A stretch of 64,000 nucleotides of DNA from Acanthamoeba lenticulata (lineage: Eukaryota > Discosea > Longamoebia > Acanthamoebidae). This document shows, piece by piece, positions 38,101 to 49,968 of this stretch. The stretch spans positions 124,001 to 188,000 of the forward strand of contig NAVB01000563.1 in assembly GCA_002179805.1 (NCBI GenBank), read 5' to 3'. A program made the position numbers and the translations under genes. Position 1 is the first letter of the stretch. Every line of letters starts with the position of its first letter. The notes beneath the pieces are model-generated. The model was not told the origin of the DNA. It worked only from the letters and a program-made list of their open reading frames with translations, and searched no databases.

Positions 38101-38538
38101 ATGAAGGAGGACCCCGATGATCCCTCGTTCTGCCTCTGTTGCGAGTACACGACCGGAAAGGAAGTGGCCCGGAGCCGAAGCTTCTTCATGATCGGGCGAA
38201 GGGACTTCATGCTGTTCACCGAGCGATTCCACTTCTTCCGGCGCCAGAAGATCAAGGGAGCCAAGAACATCGTCTTCTACGGCCTCCCGCAGGTTCGTAC
38301 TGCCGCCTCCTTTCCCTACGCGACCTTGTGAACTCGTGGGTGACAATCTGGACATGGCGTTCATGAACAGTACGGTCACTTCTACCCGGAGATCCTGAAC
38401 CAGCTGACGGATGTTGTGGACACCTCGTGTACGGTCCTCTACTCGCGGTTCGACGTCTACCAGCTGCAGGCGATTGTGGGCGATGAGCGGGCTAACTTCA
38501 TGCTCTCCTCGCCCAAGCTCCTCCACATGTTTTGCTGA
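35119..38538 (+). CDS. UTP25: UTP25-like U3 snoRNP/SSU processome protein
   Basis: Starts [20 protein letters not shown] at 35119 (an in-frame GTG lies six bases earlier). A basic, then acidic and Lys-rich N-terminal region (coiled-coil-like, [15 protein letters not shown]) precedes the helicase-like core in many exons: [137 protein letters not shown] and [20 protein letters not shown], ending HMFC. DQAD replaces the DEAD box, as in Utp25 (Def/DIEXF), which is thought to be an inactive helicase relative. Utp25 works in 18S rRNA maturation with the U3 particle. About 13 exons. Boundaries in 36900-37120 are the least certain. Confidence 0.85.
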
Positions 38539-38762
38539 TTGATGGTGAGGGTTGAACGTTTCTTTCGAAAACCGAAGCCGAAAAGGCTGTGTTTGGTCGT
38601 TGTTGTCGGGGCTGAACCCTCGTCTCGCGCCTCAATTTGGTTCGCCGAAGAGCCTTGGGCGTGCCTTGAAAAAAGGGGAAACGAGTAGCGGCAAATTAGG
38701 CGGACGAGTCCAAGCTCGTCTTCTTTTTCTGTCTCGCTTTGAGTTGGCTACACCAGAAAGAA

Positions 38763-39651
38763 ATGGCGCTGGACATCAAGGTCATCATCACGGCTGGCGT
38801 GCTCATGGCCGCCCATGCCCTCACTCTGCTCTTCTGGATCATCGGCTGGTACGCCTTGCCGTTTTAAATCGTTGCAAATTTGACGAATAATTGAAGGCTA
38901 CAAAATCGCAACTTTATTAAAATTCTAACTTACACCTTTTGGCCAAACTTATGCACCGGCAGGGGTGTGAGCAAGAAGCTTGAGAGCCACGAGAACGGCG
39001 GTGTTGACCCGGCGCAGCCCCACTTGTACTACTTCATCTGGTGCTTCTTCATGTCGCTTAGCATCATGGGCACCACCGTTGCCTCGGCCTTTGCCCCCTG
39101 GTCCATGGCCAAGCGCATCCTGCACCTCTGCGTACGGCCGCGGTCACCCAAATTAATACCACCCAAAATAACAGCGCATTCTTCACATATCTCAATAATT
39201 ATTTTAATGCAAAAGAAAAAAGACTGACGGACTCTGCTTGGTACGCGCATGTGCAGACCATCTTCTTCATCATCCTGTTCATCATTCCGCTCAGCGTCGT
39301 GATGGGTCAAAGCAGCCAGGAGTTTGCGTACACAATGCTCCCTTCTGTGCCCAGGTAGATGTGAAGGTGCTGACGCCTTGTCAACAGCCAAAAGGATTGC
39401 AGCGATCTCGAGGGTGACGCCAAGGATTCCTGCAACGGTTTCAAGCTTGTCTTTGTGGCTTGTTTCTTCTACATGTTCGTCCTTGTACGCATCCGCCTAC
39501 TCCCACGCGTTTTTTGTTTTTTTTTTCTCTTCTGCTTTTTTCTGACGGAAATTTCCTTTAGGCGGGCAAGTTCATCTTCGCCGTGGTGCTCTACCAGCGC
39601 GAGACCGCCGAGGGCGACGTCAACTACAGCAAGAGCTTCGACCGCGCCTAA
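38763..39651 (+). CDS. Four-TM membrane protein of unknown family
   Basis: Five exons starting MALDIKVIITAGVLMAAHAL at 38763. Four hydrophobic helices are visible: VIITAGVLMAAHALTLLFWI, LYYFIWCFFMSLSIMGTTVA, TIFFIILFIIPLSVVMG and FKLVFVACFFYMFVLAGKFI. Between TM1 and TM2 is a polar loop (SKKLESHENGGVDPAQ), and between TM3 and TM4 is a loop with two Cys (KDCSDLEGDAKDSCNG) that could form a disulfide. It ends VNYSKSFDRA. About 155 aa. The loop disulfide and helix spacing are reminiscent of small tetraspan proteins, but I cannot assign a family. An AATAAA lies 118 bp after the stop. Confidence 0.6.
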
Positions 39652-39768
39652 GCGATGCGGCCTCCCTTCTCTTTCTGCCCCTTGCCTTCGCCGCCGCTGC
39701 GATCAAGCCGGCTCCGGAGCGGCTGAACTTTCTCCTCCAATGTTGGCTGTGTGGCCCTTGTCAACAGG

Positions 39769-39774
39769 AATAAA
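39769..39774 (+). terminator. AATAAA poly(A) signal of the four-TM gene
   Basis: AATAAA, 118 bp after the stop at 39651, on the same strand. Confidence 0.45.
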
Positions 39775-40589
39775 CGGACAGTTTAGTGTTGGTGGTGTTG
39801 TGCGCTTCTTTGAGACCGCCAAGCGAGATGTGCGCCATCGTCGGCGTGTTCTCTTTTCCATTTCCTCGTTCACCGTCGACGGCAACTCGAGTCGAGTTCC
39901 GTGTTTCTCGCCGCCCGCAGCGTGCGTTGCAATGACCTGCTGTCCGGCACGCTCGGTCGACGTGTGATCTCGCCTTTGACCAGTTCGGCCTGCAACACAA
40001 TCTGTTCTGGAGAGCGGAGACGATCTCGTTCCGAAGACCCGACCCGCCAACCAGGTAATGGTTGCTTTTCCTCCAGCGGGTGCACTTCCCAAGTCTTTTT
40101 GGCTTGGTAGTTGTTTGCCTTATCCTTAGCTCTTCTCATGGTGCTGTTTCTGGTTGTTGGTTGCCTTGTGCAAGGATAGTTCCCTACGAGCACAGAACAA
40201 ATTAAGCTCGCCTTTGGTAACTTCCTCCTTTGGTAATTCGTCTTCCCAATCTTCGTTGTTGGGTGATCCCACTTCTTGAGCATCGCGTGCTGACGTGGAG
40301 CTTACCATAACTGACGCTGCTCCGTAACGGATTATTTTGGTCCGTATTTTTGCTCTTTTTCCCGATTGACGGGTCGCTTTTTGACGCATTCCTTGCAACA
40401 GACCATGACTTGCACTCACGAAATCAGCGAGGGCCGAACGCGGCTTCAGTGCAACTGAGCCTCGAACTGGGAGCGGCGTCGCAAGGGTACATCATGCCTG
40501 AGCACCAGGCTCGGGGCTGAACCAGGAGAAAGTGCGAGATTGGGCCGCCTGGAGCTCAACACCACTTCGCAAAGCCCCGCATCGCAGCG
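39775..40589. other. Intergenic region with one weak minus-strand reading frame
   Basis: No convincing gene on the plus strand. A minus-strand frame at 40126-40419 contains an acidic, protein-like stretch (SPNNEDWEDELPKEEVTKGE), but no splice structure or family supports it, so it is not called as a gene. The right end is upstream control sequence of the receptor gene. Confidence 0.3.
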
Positions 40590-40598
40590 TTTAAAAGG
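40590..40598 (+). promoter_or_regulatory. TATA-like box (TTTAAAAGG)
   Basis: TTTAAAAGG, 103 bp upstream of the ATG at 40693. The paralogous receptor has CATAAAAGG about 127 bp upstream of its ATG, so the two genes share a core element. Confidence 0.45.
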
Positions 40599-40692
40599 CG
40601 AATCCTTTGTGCTTGGCCTTCTTCCATCTCCCTAACTCCCTTCCAAGCACAATCCCACCAGCCCCAGGCCACGTCTCACACCTTTGGCAAGC

Positions 40693-43600
40693 ATGATCGG
40701 CTTACGGTGGGCCATTCTCGTCCTGCTCCTGACGATGTTCTTGGCCTCCAGCCTGCACGGTAGGTGCCTCGGGGCTTGCTCGATGCTTCCGCTCAGTCGA
40801 TCCTTGAAGGCTGACCTGTGTCATCTCTCTTTTGGCAGAACACCGCGCGGAAGCCAACATCTCGCTCTTTGGGGTTGGCGAATTCTCCCTCTACAACATG
40901 CTCGTCGGCTTGGGCACAAGTTATACAGTACGATGTTCAAGAACAAGGCCCATTTGGGTTTCGTTGGCTGACCTCGCGGAACTACTTCCCCTTACCCCCT
41001 AATGTACAGTTCAACCGCGACACCGTGACCGTGACCTACACCGGCACAGGCAATTTCTCCATCGTCCTCTACGCCTACCAGGTGGCCTTTAGCAACTTCG
41101 CCGCCCTGGACAGTCTGGTCGACTCGTCCTACCTGGACTCGAGCCTGCTCCAGGTGCCCATGTACGGCTCGGCCATTGTACATACCTACAACTTGCCCAA
41201 CATCACACTCGCCTCGACCTTGGTACGTCCATGTTTGGGTCTTTCGACTGAATCCATAGCTCACATTCCACGCGTAGGCATTTGATGGCGAGACCCTCGG
41301 GCGCATCTGGACGGGCAACATCACCTACTGGGACGATGAGGCAATCGTAAGGCTCAACGCCGACATCCTCAACGGGACCGTCCTGCCTCATGTGCCGATC
41401 GTGCTGTGCTACGGCGCAAACACGGCAGAGTCCATATCGCTCACCTTCCGGAGCGGCATGAGCGCCCTGAGCCCACTCTTCAGCGCCGAGCTGAACCGAA
41501 CCGGCGGCTCCTTCTCGAGCTGGGCGCCATTCACCGACCGTCGGGGCTTCACCGCCACCAACAGCTCGACCCGCAACACGTTTGTGCTAGGCCAGCCCTA
41601 CAGCCTCACCTACTCTGACCTCGCCACGGCCACGCTGCAGCGCATGCGCATGGCCCGGATGGTCAACAAGGCCGGTGTCACCGTGCAGGCCTCGACGGCA
41701 AGCATCCAGGCGGCGATGAGCGATTATCAGGCCGCCCTGCAAAACGGTACAGGTACTCTTCTTTGTCTTTTCTCCACTCAGCAGCGCAGAGCTTTGGTTG
41801 GTGCCAACATCGGGCGGCTCACGTGGGGTTCGGTCGGCGCCGCCTCCAGGAGGTCTGCTGATTCCCATCTTTGACGGCCCGGGCCCGGACACATGGCCGC
41901 TGAGCTACGTGGCGACGGTCGTGTTCAGCAAGACGGGCGACGCGTCCGACTGCTCGATCACGGTGGAGCTGATCCGGTTCCTGAGTTGGCTGCAGATCAA
42001 CCAGCGCGCCATCGACCGGGCGGTGGCCCAGGGCTGGGCGCCGCTCTCGGTGGCCTACAAGAAAAAGGTCATCGACCTCCTCGGCACAGTGGTCTGCGAC
42101 GGCGACGTCGCCCTTACCACGGCCTCGGTCATCGGCGAAGGCATCTCGCGCCCGGCGTTGGTCGACATGGCCGGCAACTACGACTCGGCGAGCTTCAACC
42201 AAAAGTACTTTGAAAGCGACGTCTCGACGGCCATACGCGACATAAGCCAAGGTACGTCGAGGGACTTTTTGTCTCTGAGGTTTGGTATGGCCTGACGCCG
42301 CTCGTGTGGGCCACACGTGCAGCTGCTGTGGATTTTGCCGCGGTGACCAGCGGCCCGCAGCCTCAAGAAGTCGAGCTCGACGACGTGACGATCTTCCCCG
42401 TGCTCGGCTACGCGGCCTTCCCTTGCTACAATGCACGTATCCGACTGAGCTCTCCACTCACTCTCGATCGCGGGCTCTGACTAAGGAGGCATGTGGGCGA
42501 TCGCACAGATCCCTGAGATTCGGTTCCACCCGTCCGCGCTCAATCTCACCCTCGAGCTCTGGGCGGGGATCTACCTGAACCAGATCCGCGTCTGGAACGA
42601 CCCGCGCATCGTCGCCATCAACCCGCAGTTCGCGAGTCTACTCACCAACCGCTCGATCACGGTTGTGGTCGGCACGACGCCGTCGATGTTGACGCGCGTG
42701 GTCACCAGGGCCCTCGGCGCAACCAACACCAACTTCAGCGCTCTTGTAAGCCCTCTTCCCTCCCATGTACTCTCCCGAGGCCTCGACTCATGCGGGCTTT
42801 GCCGTTTACGCGCGCACACATGACAGGTGGGCGTCGTGGACCAGCCCAACTATCCGGTCCAGCTCGTGGCCAACCGGACCATCAGCGTGGCCGGCAGCGA
42901 ACTGGCGGTAGCCTCACGGTTGAACACTGTCAACTACGCGCTGTCGCACCTCTCAAGCGGGACGATCGCCACGACCAAGAGCGTGCGGATGGCCGCGCTC
43001 CTGAACCCGGCGGGCAACTACATCGCGCCCGCGAGCGCCGCCGTGCTGTCGGCTTTACAGGACGTTTCCTCCTCGGCCGACGACCAGCTGTTCCGCGGCG
43101 CCGTTCAGGGTTCGTGCCTGCTGTCGCGCGCCAGCCACAAGCTGCTGACCCCTGAAGTGTTTGCCCTGCGCCGTGCGTATCTCAGGCCAGGGCCAACGGA
43201 GCTATCCGCTGGCGTTCTACGATGTGTTCCTGCTCCGCACGCAGCCGAGCGATTGCGTCAAGGCGGCGGCCGTGGTGGACTGGATCTGGTGGACCCAGTC
43301 CTCGGCCCAGGCGCGCAAGATCGCCAACAGGTGAGTTGCGGCCCAGGCAAACGCGTGCATTATTGGCTTGGCCTTGAGACTCACACACACATGTACGAAT
43401 GACGCGCAGAAACGGAGTGGCGCTCGCTGGCGACGTCCCGGACTTGCGCAAGCGCATTCTCAAGAGCCTCACCAACGTGACCTGCAAGGGCAAGAAAGTG
43501 AGCTCGATCGCCAACTGCGTCGACCGCGAGGGCGTGATGTGCTCCGAGCGGGGCGTGTGCTACCTCAACCAGTGCGAGTGCCAAGACGGCTGGACGGGCG

Positions 43601-46515
43601 CCTACTGCCAGATCAATGCCAGCACGCTGAACTCGGACTCGAGTACCGTGCTCGTGGCCACGCTGGCGTCGATCATCCCCGCGGGCGTGATCGCGGTGCT
43701 CATCATCCTCGCGGTGGCCATCGTGAGCATGTTGGTGGCGCGGAGGCGCCAAACAAGAGACGAGTGGGAGATCGACACCAGCGAGCTCGAAATGGCGGAA
43801 ACGCTCGGCACGGGTACGTCGATCGCCTTTTTGCGTCGGTTTTGTATTCAATTTATCATTTTGTTTCTAAACGAGCATCATTGGCTGGCGAGCGCAGGCG
43901 GCTACGGCGAGGTCTTCCGGGCCAAGTGGCGTGGCACCGAGGTGGCCGTCAAGATGATGGCCGCCCGCGACAGCCTCATCACCAAGGACATGCAGCGCAA
44001 CTTTATCGAGGAGGTGCGCGTGATGACGGCCCTGCGCCACCCCAACGTGGTCCTCTTCATGGCCGCCTCGACCAAGGCCCCCAAGATGTGTATCGTCATG
44101 GAGTTCATGAGCCTCGGCTCCCTCTACGAGCTGCTCCACAACGAACTCGTGCCTGAGATTCCTCCCGCGCTCAAGGTGAAGATGGCGTACCAGGCGGCCA
44201 AGGGCATGCACTTCCTCCACTCGTCGGGCATCGTCCACCGCGACCTCAAGTCCCTCAACCTGCTCCTCGACAACAAGTGGAATCTCAAGGTCTCTGACTT
44301 TGGCCTCACCAAGTTCCGCGAGGAGATGAAGAACAGCGGCAACGTGACGGCGCTGCAGGGGTCGATCCACTGGACGGCGCCGGAAGTGCTCAACGAGAAC
44401 CCCGATGTGGACTTCATCCTGGCCGATGTCTACTCCTTCGGCATCATCCTCTGGGAGCTCGTGAGCCGCGAGCAGCCGTTCGCCGGGATGAGCCCTGCGG
44501 CCGTGGCCGTGGCCGTCATCCGCGACCACCTGCGCCCGGTCCTGCCCAGCATGGGGACTGAGGACCTGTCGCCCGAGTATCGGGAGCTGATGGTCTCGTG
44601 CTGGCATCCGGACCCGACGATCCGGCCGACCTTCCTCGAGATCATGACCCGCCTCAGCTCGATGGTGGGCGACTCGAGCAGCAACGCGTCGTTCACCTCC
44701 AAGACGTCGTCCTCGTCGTCGTCCTCTGCGACCGGGGCCGGGCGCCTCCAAAGCGGGGTCAAGGCCCCCGACGGCTCGTGGACCCTTCCCTCGGCCTCGT
44801 CGGCCTCGTCCCACGAGAGCGACAAGTCGCGAGACCACTCGGCCAAGTGGCTGCACGAGGCCGGCGTGGCCGGTGGCGCCACGCGGGCGCCCGAGGGCGA
44901 GGTGACGATCGTGTTCTCGGACATCACGCGCGCCGCCTCGCTCTGGGAGTTCCACCCGGCGGCCATGAAGGACGCCACCATGCTCCACAACGAGACCCTC
45001 CGCTCGCTGCTCAAGCAGCACAACGGCTACGAGGTCGTCTTCTTGCGCGACCGCAACAGCGGCGAGGGCTCCTTCTGCCTTGCCTTCCAGCGCACCGACG
45101 ACGCCCTCGAGTGGTGCATGGCCGCCCAGCAGGCCCTCGTCAAGCTCGAGTGGCCCGAGGCCCTGCTGGAGCACCCGGGCGCGGCGGAGGAGTGGGGCGA
45201 CACGGACGATCGCGTGCTGTTCAAGGGCCTGCGCGTGCGCATGGGCGTGCACGTGGGCGTGCCCAAGGTGGTGCGCGACCCGATGACGCGGCGCGTCGAG
45301 TACATCGGCCCCGTGGTCAACACCGCCGCGCGCCTCACGGCCCTCACGCACGGCGGCCAGGTCCTTCTCTCACACCAAGCGGCCCAGCGCGTGGCGGGTT
45401 CGAGTCTGGCAGAGGAGAAGAACCGGCTGGTGTGTTTGGGCAAGTTCGAGATGCTGGCCGAGGGCGGCGAGGCCGCGGCCGAGGGGGCCAAGCTGTACGA
45501 GCTCAAGTGCCGCGGGCTCGAGGCGCGTTTCTTCGGCGGCGTCTCCAAGGACAACGACCTTCGCGACAAGAAGCCGGAGACCGACAGCGACAAAGGCTCG
45601 CAGCATTCCTCTTCCGCGTCCAGCTCCAGCGGTGGTATACAGACGGCCGTGGGCGAGGGCATGATGTTCCAGGAAGACAACTTCCTCACGTCGGCCAACC
45701 TGTGCCGGTGGGTGCTCGACTTCAACGAGATCGCCCTCGGCAAGCAGATCGGCCTCGGCTCCTACGGCACCGTCTTCAAGGGCAAGTGGAAGGGCGTCGA
45801 GGTGGCGGTGAAGCGGTTCATCAAGCAGAAGCTGGACGAGCGGCACATGCTCGAGTTCCGCGCCGAGATGGCGTTCCTGTCGGAGCTGCACCACCCCCAC
45901 ATCGTGCTCTTCATCGGCGCGTGCGTCAAGCGGCCCAACCTGTGCATCGTGACCGAGTTCGTCAAGCAGGGCGCCCTCAAGGACATCCTCCTCAACACCA
46001 GTTGCAAGTTGACATGGAGCCAAAAGTTGGGGCTGCTGCGGTCGGCGGCGCTGGGGATCAACTACCTGCACTCGCTGCATCCGGTGATCGTGCACAGGGA
46101 CCTGAAGCCGTCGAACCTGCTGGTGGACGAGAACTGGAACGTGAAGGTGGCCGACTTTGGGTTCGCGCGCATCAAGGAGGAGAACGTGACCATGACGCGG
46201 TGCGGCACGCCCTGCTGGACGGCGCCGGAGGTCATCCGCGGAGAGAAGTACTCGGAGAAGGCCGACGTGTACTCGTTCGGCATCATCATGTGGGAGGTCC
46301 TCACCCGCAAGCAGCCCTACGCCGGACGCAACTTCATGAACGTTTCGCTCGACGTGCTCGAGGGTCGTCGGCCGCAGATGCCTGCAGACACGCCGCAAGA
46401 GTTCAAGAAGATGGTGAAGCGGTGCTGGAACGGAGCGGCGGACAAGAGGCCCACCATGGAGGAGGTCATCGGCTTCCTCGACACGCTGGTCGGTGCACCT
46501 GGCGCCCTTGTCTGA
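40693..46515 (+). CDS. Receptor: 2x PstS-like, EGF, TM, kinase, class III cyclase, kinase (copy A)
   Basis: The signal peptide is MIGLRWAILVLLLTMFLASS. Extracellular module 1 (about 40840-41880) has the PstS-like run FNRDTVTVTYTGTG, MYGSAIVHTYNLP, LGRIWTGNITYWDDEAI and PHVPIVLCYGAN. Module 2 (41870-43330) repeats it as LELWAGIYLNQIRVWNDPRI followed by NRSITVVVG. Bacterial PstS proteins bind phosphate in the same fold. An EGF-like unit (CSERGVCYLNQCECQDGW, 43540-43612) and a TM helix (VLVATLASIIPAGVIAVLII) follow. Kinase 1 (43790-44670) has VAVKMM, HRDLKSLNLL and DFG. The cyclase (44895-45400) has FSDITRAASLWE and YIGPVVNTAARL. Kinase 2 (45715-46490) has GSYGTVFKGK, HRDLKPSN, DFG and APE. Both kinases look active Ser/Thr (TKL-like). 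The cyclase has an altered second metal motif (SGEGSFCLAF). There are many introns in the sensor; one (43815-43899) sits in the kinase 1 glycine loop. Confidence 0.9.
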
Positions 46516-46622
46516 GCGCCAAGCGGCATTGCTGTATTTTATTTCTTTATGTTTTTCTCATGTCAAAATTGTGTTCTTGGTATTTCCAGTTCGTTGGGAA
46601 AAAACAAAAAAAAATCCGAGGC

Positions 46623-46628
46623 AATAAA
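46623..46628 (+). terminator. AATAAA poly(A) signal of receptor copy A
   Basis: AATAAA in an A/T-rich stretch, 108 bp after the stop at 46515. Confidence 0.45.
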
Positions 46629-46657
46629 TATTTATTACGAAGAGAGCTCTCGCACGC

Positions 46658-47583
46658 TATGGTCCTCACTACGCCTGTGGGTGGCCAGCGCTCGGCAGCA
46701 GAAGCTTCGGCTACATCCAGCCCAGACCCACTCGCGTTCGTAACGAACTTGAAATATGGCACTGTCGCGGGCGTCGTTGCCCTCCCCTGTTCGCCTTCCC
46801 CGCCCCTTTCTCCCGCCCCACTTGTGTTCTTGACTTATCAAGTGGACGGCGATGTAGTGATGGTGGTCTATTCCAACAACTGGAACGCTTGGGTGCGAGC
46901 CATCAACCGGCCACCGTCACCGTCCGTGTCGGGTTGGGACCGCGTTGTGGGCGCGCCCACTCAGGCTTGGAAGGCAAAACCTCCCCCCACGCCCCCGCTC
47001 CGACTCGTCTACGTACTCCGTCTCTTACACACGATCACAACAACCACCTGCAGGAGGAGCTGGCCATAACCAACCAAAGTTGGACGCGATTTGGCTACTT
47101 GGCGTACGTTCTCTCTTAGTTGGGTTGTGCTGGCCGTTTGCTGATTTTTTTTTTATTTAACTTTATTTTTGCAGGCTCGTTGATGTGTTTGAGGAGGTCA
47201 CCAAGTTCTGTGCTGGCACATGTTTGAGCGTCTGTATTGAGGGTACCTGGCAGAGTTGTTTGTCTGCACCCCCGATGTCACCGTGTTGGTTCTAACCAGG
47301 CCTCCTGATCTTGGGGGTCGCGTTTGTGCAGCTACGAGGCAAGCAGGGAGCCAGCAGGTACTGTGCGATCTCGACACCAGTGTCACACCAAAAGAGGAAA
47401 TGATGTCACCCAAGAACGAATGACTGACAAACGTTGTTGTTTGTGGGGAATTAGGATCCGGCGCAGTCGGCGGTTATAAGCCTACCAAGCTCGCTGTTGG
47501 GCTTTTCCGTAGGGACTGCACTCTCTCTCCCGATGTGCCTTTTCAACTGGCAGGTGCTAACCGATCACTGGTTCGTACCATCT

Positions 47584-47652
<69 letters not shown>

Positions 47653-48358
47653 GTTGACCATCACTATCAGGAGAGGTTGGGGAAGCCTGTTCCCATTCTC
47701 CCCGCTTGGGCGGCAGCACTGGCGCGCTCTGCCAGCCAAGGTGGTGAAGGAACTGGCCTCCCAAGTGATCAGGTGCGCGCTCTCCAGACGCATGCGCAAG
47801 AGAGGCCGTGGGTGTACAGCATAGTCAACTAACGCTTGATTTCGTTGCGTTCGGCGCATGATATAAGCGAGAAAATGGGCTGTACGGGGTTGATGCTGGG
47901 ATGGCTTTTCTCCGACATCGAACGTGACCCAGATCATGAGGTATTTTTCAGAATCAATCCCCCTCTCTCGTGGTGGACGCGAGCATTCATCTTTGGGTTC
48001 GGCCGGTAGCTACATGTCGGGGAGAGTGAGGATCAAATGACCACCACGAGCGTGGTGTTGGAACGCGCCCGGCTCTGGACCGTCAACTTTATCTCCAACA
48101 TGACCGGTAGCCTTGTTGCTGGTAAGGCCGCTTGAACCGCCCCTCTCCCAAAGTGAAGCTTGCGGCTCACGTCGGCCATGTTTAGGGACGCTGGAGGTGC
48201 CGGCGTACATCATTTGGCACCGCATGCTTGCCGAGCCAGGCCGTTTTGCGTCGGTGGTCGACTGTGCTCAGCACATCTGGGCGAACGAAGGCCTGGCCGG
48301 CTTCTATCGCGAGCTGCCTCTCTTTTTCATCGGCTCCCTCACTACCGCCGTCGTGTAG
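46658..48358 (+). CDS. Mitochondrial-carrier-like membrane protein (model tentative)
   Basis: A split gene with uncertain exons. Proposed start MVLTTPVGGQRSAAEA at 46658. Later coding pieces are EELAITNQSWTRFGYLA (47055-47104), VDVFEEVTKFCAG (47175-47250), VISLPSSLLGFSVGTALSLP with MCLFNWQVLTDHW (47455-47570), RGWGSLFPFSPLGRQHW (47670-47770), RLWTVNFISNMTGSLVAG (48070-48121) and the last exon TLEVPAYIIWHRMLAEPGRF, then AQHIWANEGLAGFYRELPLF, ending TTAVV. The last block has the carrier-repeat layout (helix with Pro, loop, then EG-GFYR), but PxD/ExxK/R is degraded, as in non-transporting relatives such as SLC25A46, Ugo1 and MTCH. That suggests an outer-membrane or scaffold role (inference). Some junctions remain unsolved. 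Confidence 0.4.
47584..47650. repeat. (GCAC)n tetranucleotide microsatellite
   Basis: 67 bp of uninterrupted GCAC repeats, almost 17 units, in an inferred intron of the carrier-like gene between the exon ending TDHW and the exon starting RGWG. A tract this long should be length-polymorphic. A shorter GTGC run occurs at 24100-24120 near an exon end. Confidence 0.95.
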
Positions 48359-48572
48359 GCCGCACCTGGCCAGGCCAAATCCCAATAAATGAACACAAAC
48401 AAGTCCGCAAATGACGAAAGCCCACACTACAGGCCCCAAAAAAGGGGCACAACTTGCAACTGGGGAGTGTTGTAGAAGAACAAACAAGACCACGCCTGGG
48501 CCTGTACAAAGAGAGAGAGAGAGAGGTAGATATTTACATACACGCACAAGTTCGCCCGCTTCTTCACATGCA

Positions 48573-49968
48573 CTAATCCTTCTGGTCCTCCGCGGGGCAG
48601 CAGGGGTGATGGTGATGGCGAGGGGCGTGGGTGAGCGGCACGGCGATGGGCTTGGCGGGCACGGGAGGCAAGGGAAGCGGCGAGGCCACCGAGCGCGGCC
48701 CGGACGATACAAAGGTGCGAGTGACGCCGCGCTTGGCCAGAATCCACGAGTGGTAGACGGCGGCAGAGACAAAGACGCCCGTCGTGCCCACGACAAAGAC
48801 CGGCGTGGCGACGGCGGTGCCACCGACGACGCCGCCAAGGATGATGTACTTGACAGCCGAGGCAAGGAGCGTCGGCTGGATCGACACGGCAAAGGCCGTT
48901 GTAACGCCCACGACACCGGCCACGAGCGGCCGCTCGCACAGCCGGTAGAAGGAATCCATGGCAGCTCGGGCCCCCATCATGAATCCAAAGGCGAAGCTCG
49001 TCCCGGTGGCGGTCAGAACGACTGTGCGCAGGAGGTAGAAGAAGAAGAAGAAGAAAGAACAGAAGATTGTAGGGAGAAGCAAACGTGGAGAGCAGGCGAG
49101 TCGACGTGGCACGTGGGGAAGCACAGTCAACGGAAGAAGAGGGAGTATAGAAAAGAGAAGACTGCTTAGAGTCGGGATGCAGTCTTAATATAGGGATGCA
49201 TAAGCGTATCGAGATGGAGCGGGCCGTACCTCCAAGCTTGGATCCAACGTTGAATGAGGGCCACTTCTCAAAAAAACCAGTCCTGCGGGCGACTTGCGAG
49301 GGAGGCTGAACAAGGGCGACTTGTAGATCCTGGGGTGCTTCCACAGCAGGCGCGGTAATCGGAGCGTCGTGATCGAGCAGCACCCACGACTCTCCGTCGT
49401 CATCCACGAAGCTCTTTTCACCTTCGTCAGTAGGCTCCTCTTCTTCAGGCCCCAGCAATTCCTGCCACTTCTTCTGCCATTCCTGGCGCTTGGCGTCCCT
49501 AATTTGTCGGACCTGATCCTCCCAGTTGGTGAGGAACATCGAAAACACCATCGAGTTCTCATTGTCAGGCGGCGCGATGGTGGCTTCGTGGCTTTCGTCG
49601 TCGACTTCCTCTTCCTCGGCTTCTTCTTCCTCGTCTTCAGCAGCAACTTCGCCTGCAACCTCTAAACCGTCGGCGTCGCTGAAGAGGTTCTTCGGCACAG
49701 TCTTTCGGGAGGTGGGGTCCTCAGCGGAACCAGGGACCGATTCCTCGTCTTCGCCTTTAGATTCGCCGATAATGGCCCAGTCATCGAATTGGTATTCGTT
49801 ACTCTCGTCGATGAACTTGAGTATCTCGGGCATTTGTTCGTCGGTAATGCGCACGAACTTGGACTGCAGTTGTTGCGGGTTCACCTCCTGAATCATCGTC
49901 TGGATGTCGTCATCGTACATGGGCTCGATCATCTCAGGCGACCAGTTGGTCTCGTAATCGTCGCCCAT
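48573..49968 (-). CDS. Acidic protein with LIR-like motifs and C-terminal membrane helices
   Basis: Starts MGDDYETNWSPEMIEPMYDD at 49968. The N-terminal about 240 aa are acidic and probably disordered or helical, including MPEILKFIDESNEYQFDDWA, a poly-Glu/Asp tract, and MVFSMFLTNWEDQVRQIRDA followed by a Trp/Lys helix. Two motifs fit the autophagy LC3/Atg8-interacting pattern W-x-x-L/I with upstream acids: DDWAII and ESWVLL. After an intron (about 49025-49215) come hydrophobic segments FAFGFMMGARAAMDSFYRL, VAGVVGVTTAFAVSIQPTLL, YIILGGVVGGTAVATPVFVV, VFVSAAVYHSWILAKRGV, then a Pro/His-rich end. No family is recognised. Membrane-anchored with LIR-like motifs fits an organelle autophagy receptor, which is inference only. 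Confidence 0.6.

Noticed and set aside
40126..40419. Minus-strand reading frame with acidic stretch SPNNEDWEDELPKE
   Set aside because: Too short, no splice support, no family and no promoter; left as unexplained intergenic sequence.
43867..45351. Minus-strand ORF of 494 residues and plus-strand ORF of 823 residues from 44598
   Set aside because: Both overlap the receptor kinase/cyclase exons in other frames and show only Arg/Gly-rich nonsense; the receptor frame carries HRDL, DFG and cyclase motifs.
46658..48358. A fully resolved mitochondrial carrier with six TM helices
   Set aside because: Only the last repeat is convincing; middle exons could not be joined with certainty, so only a tentative model is given.
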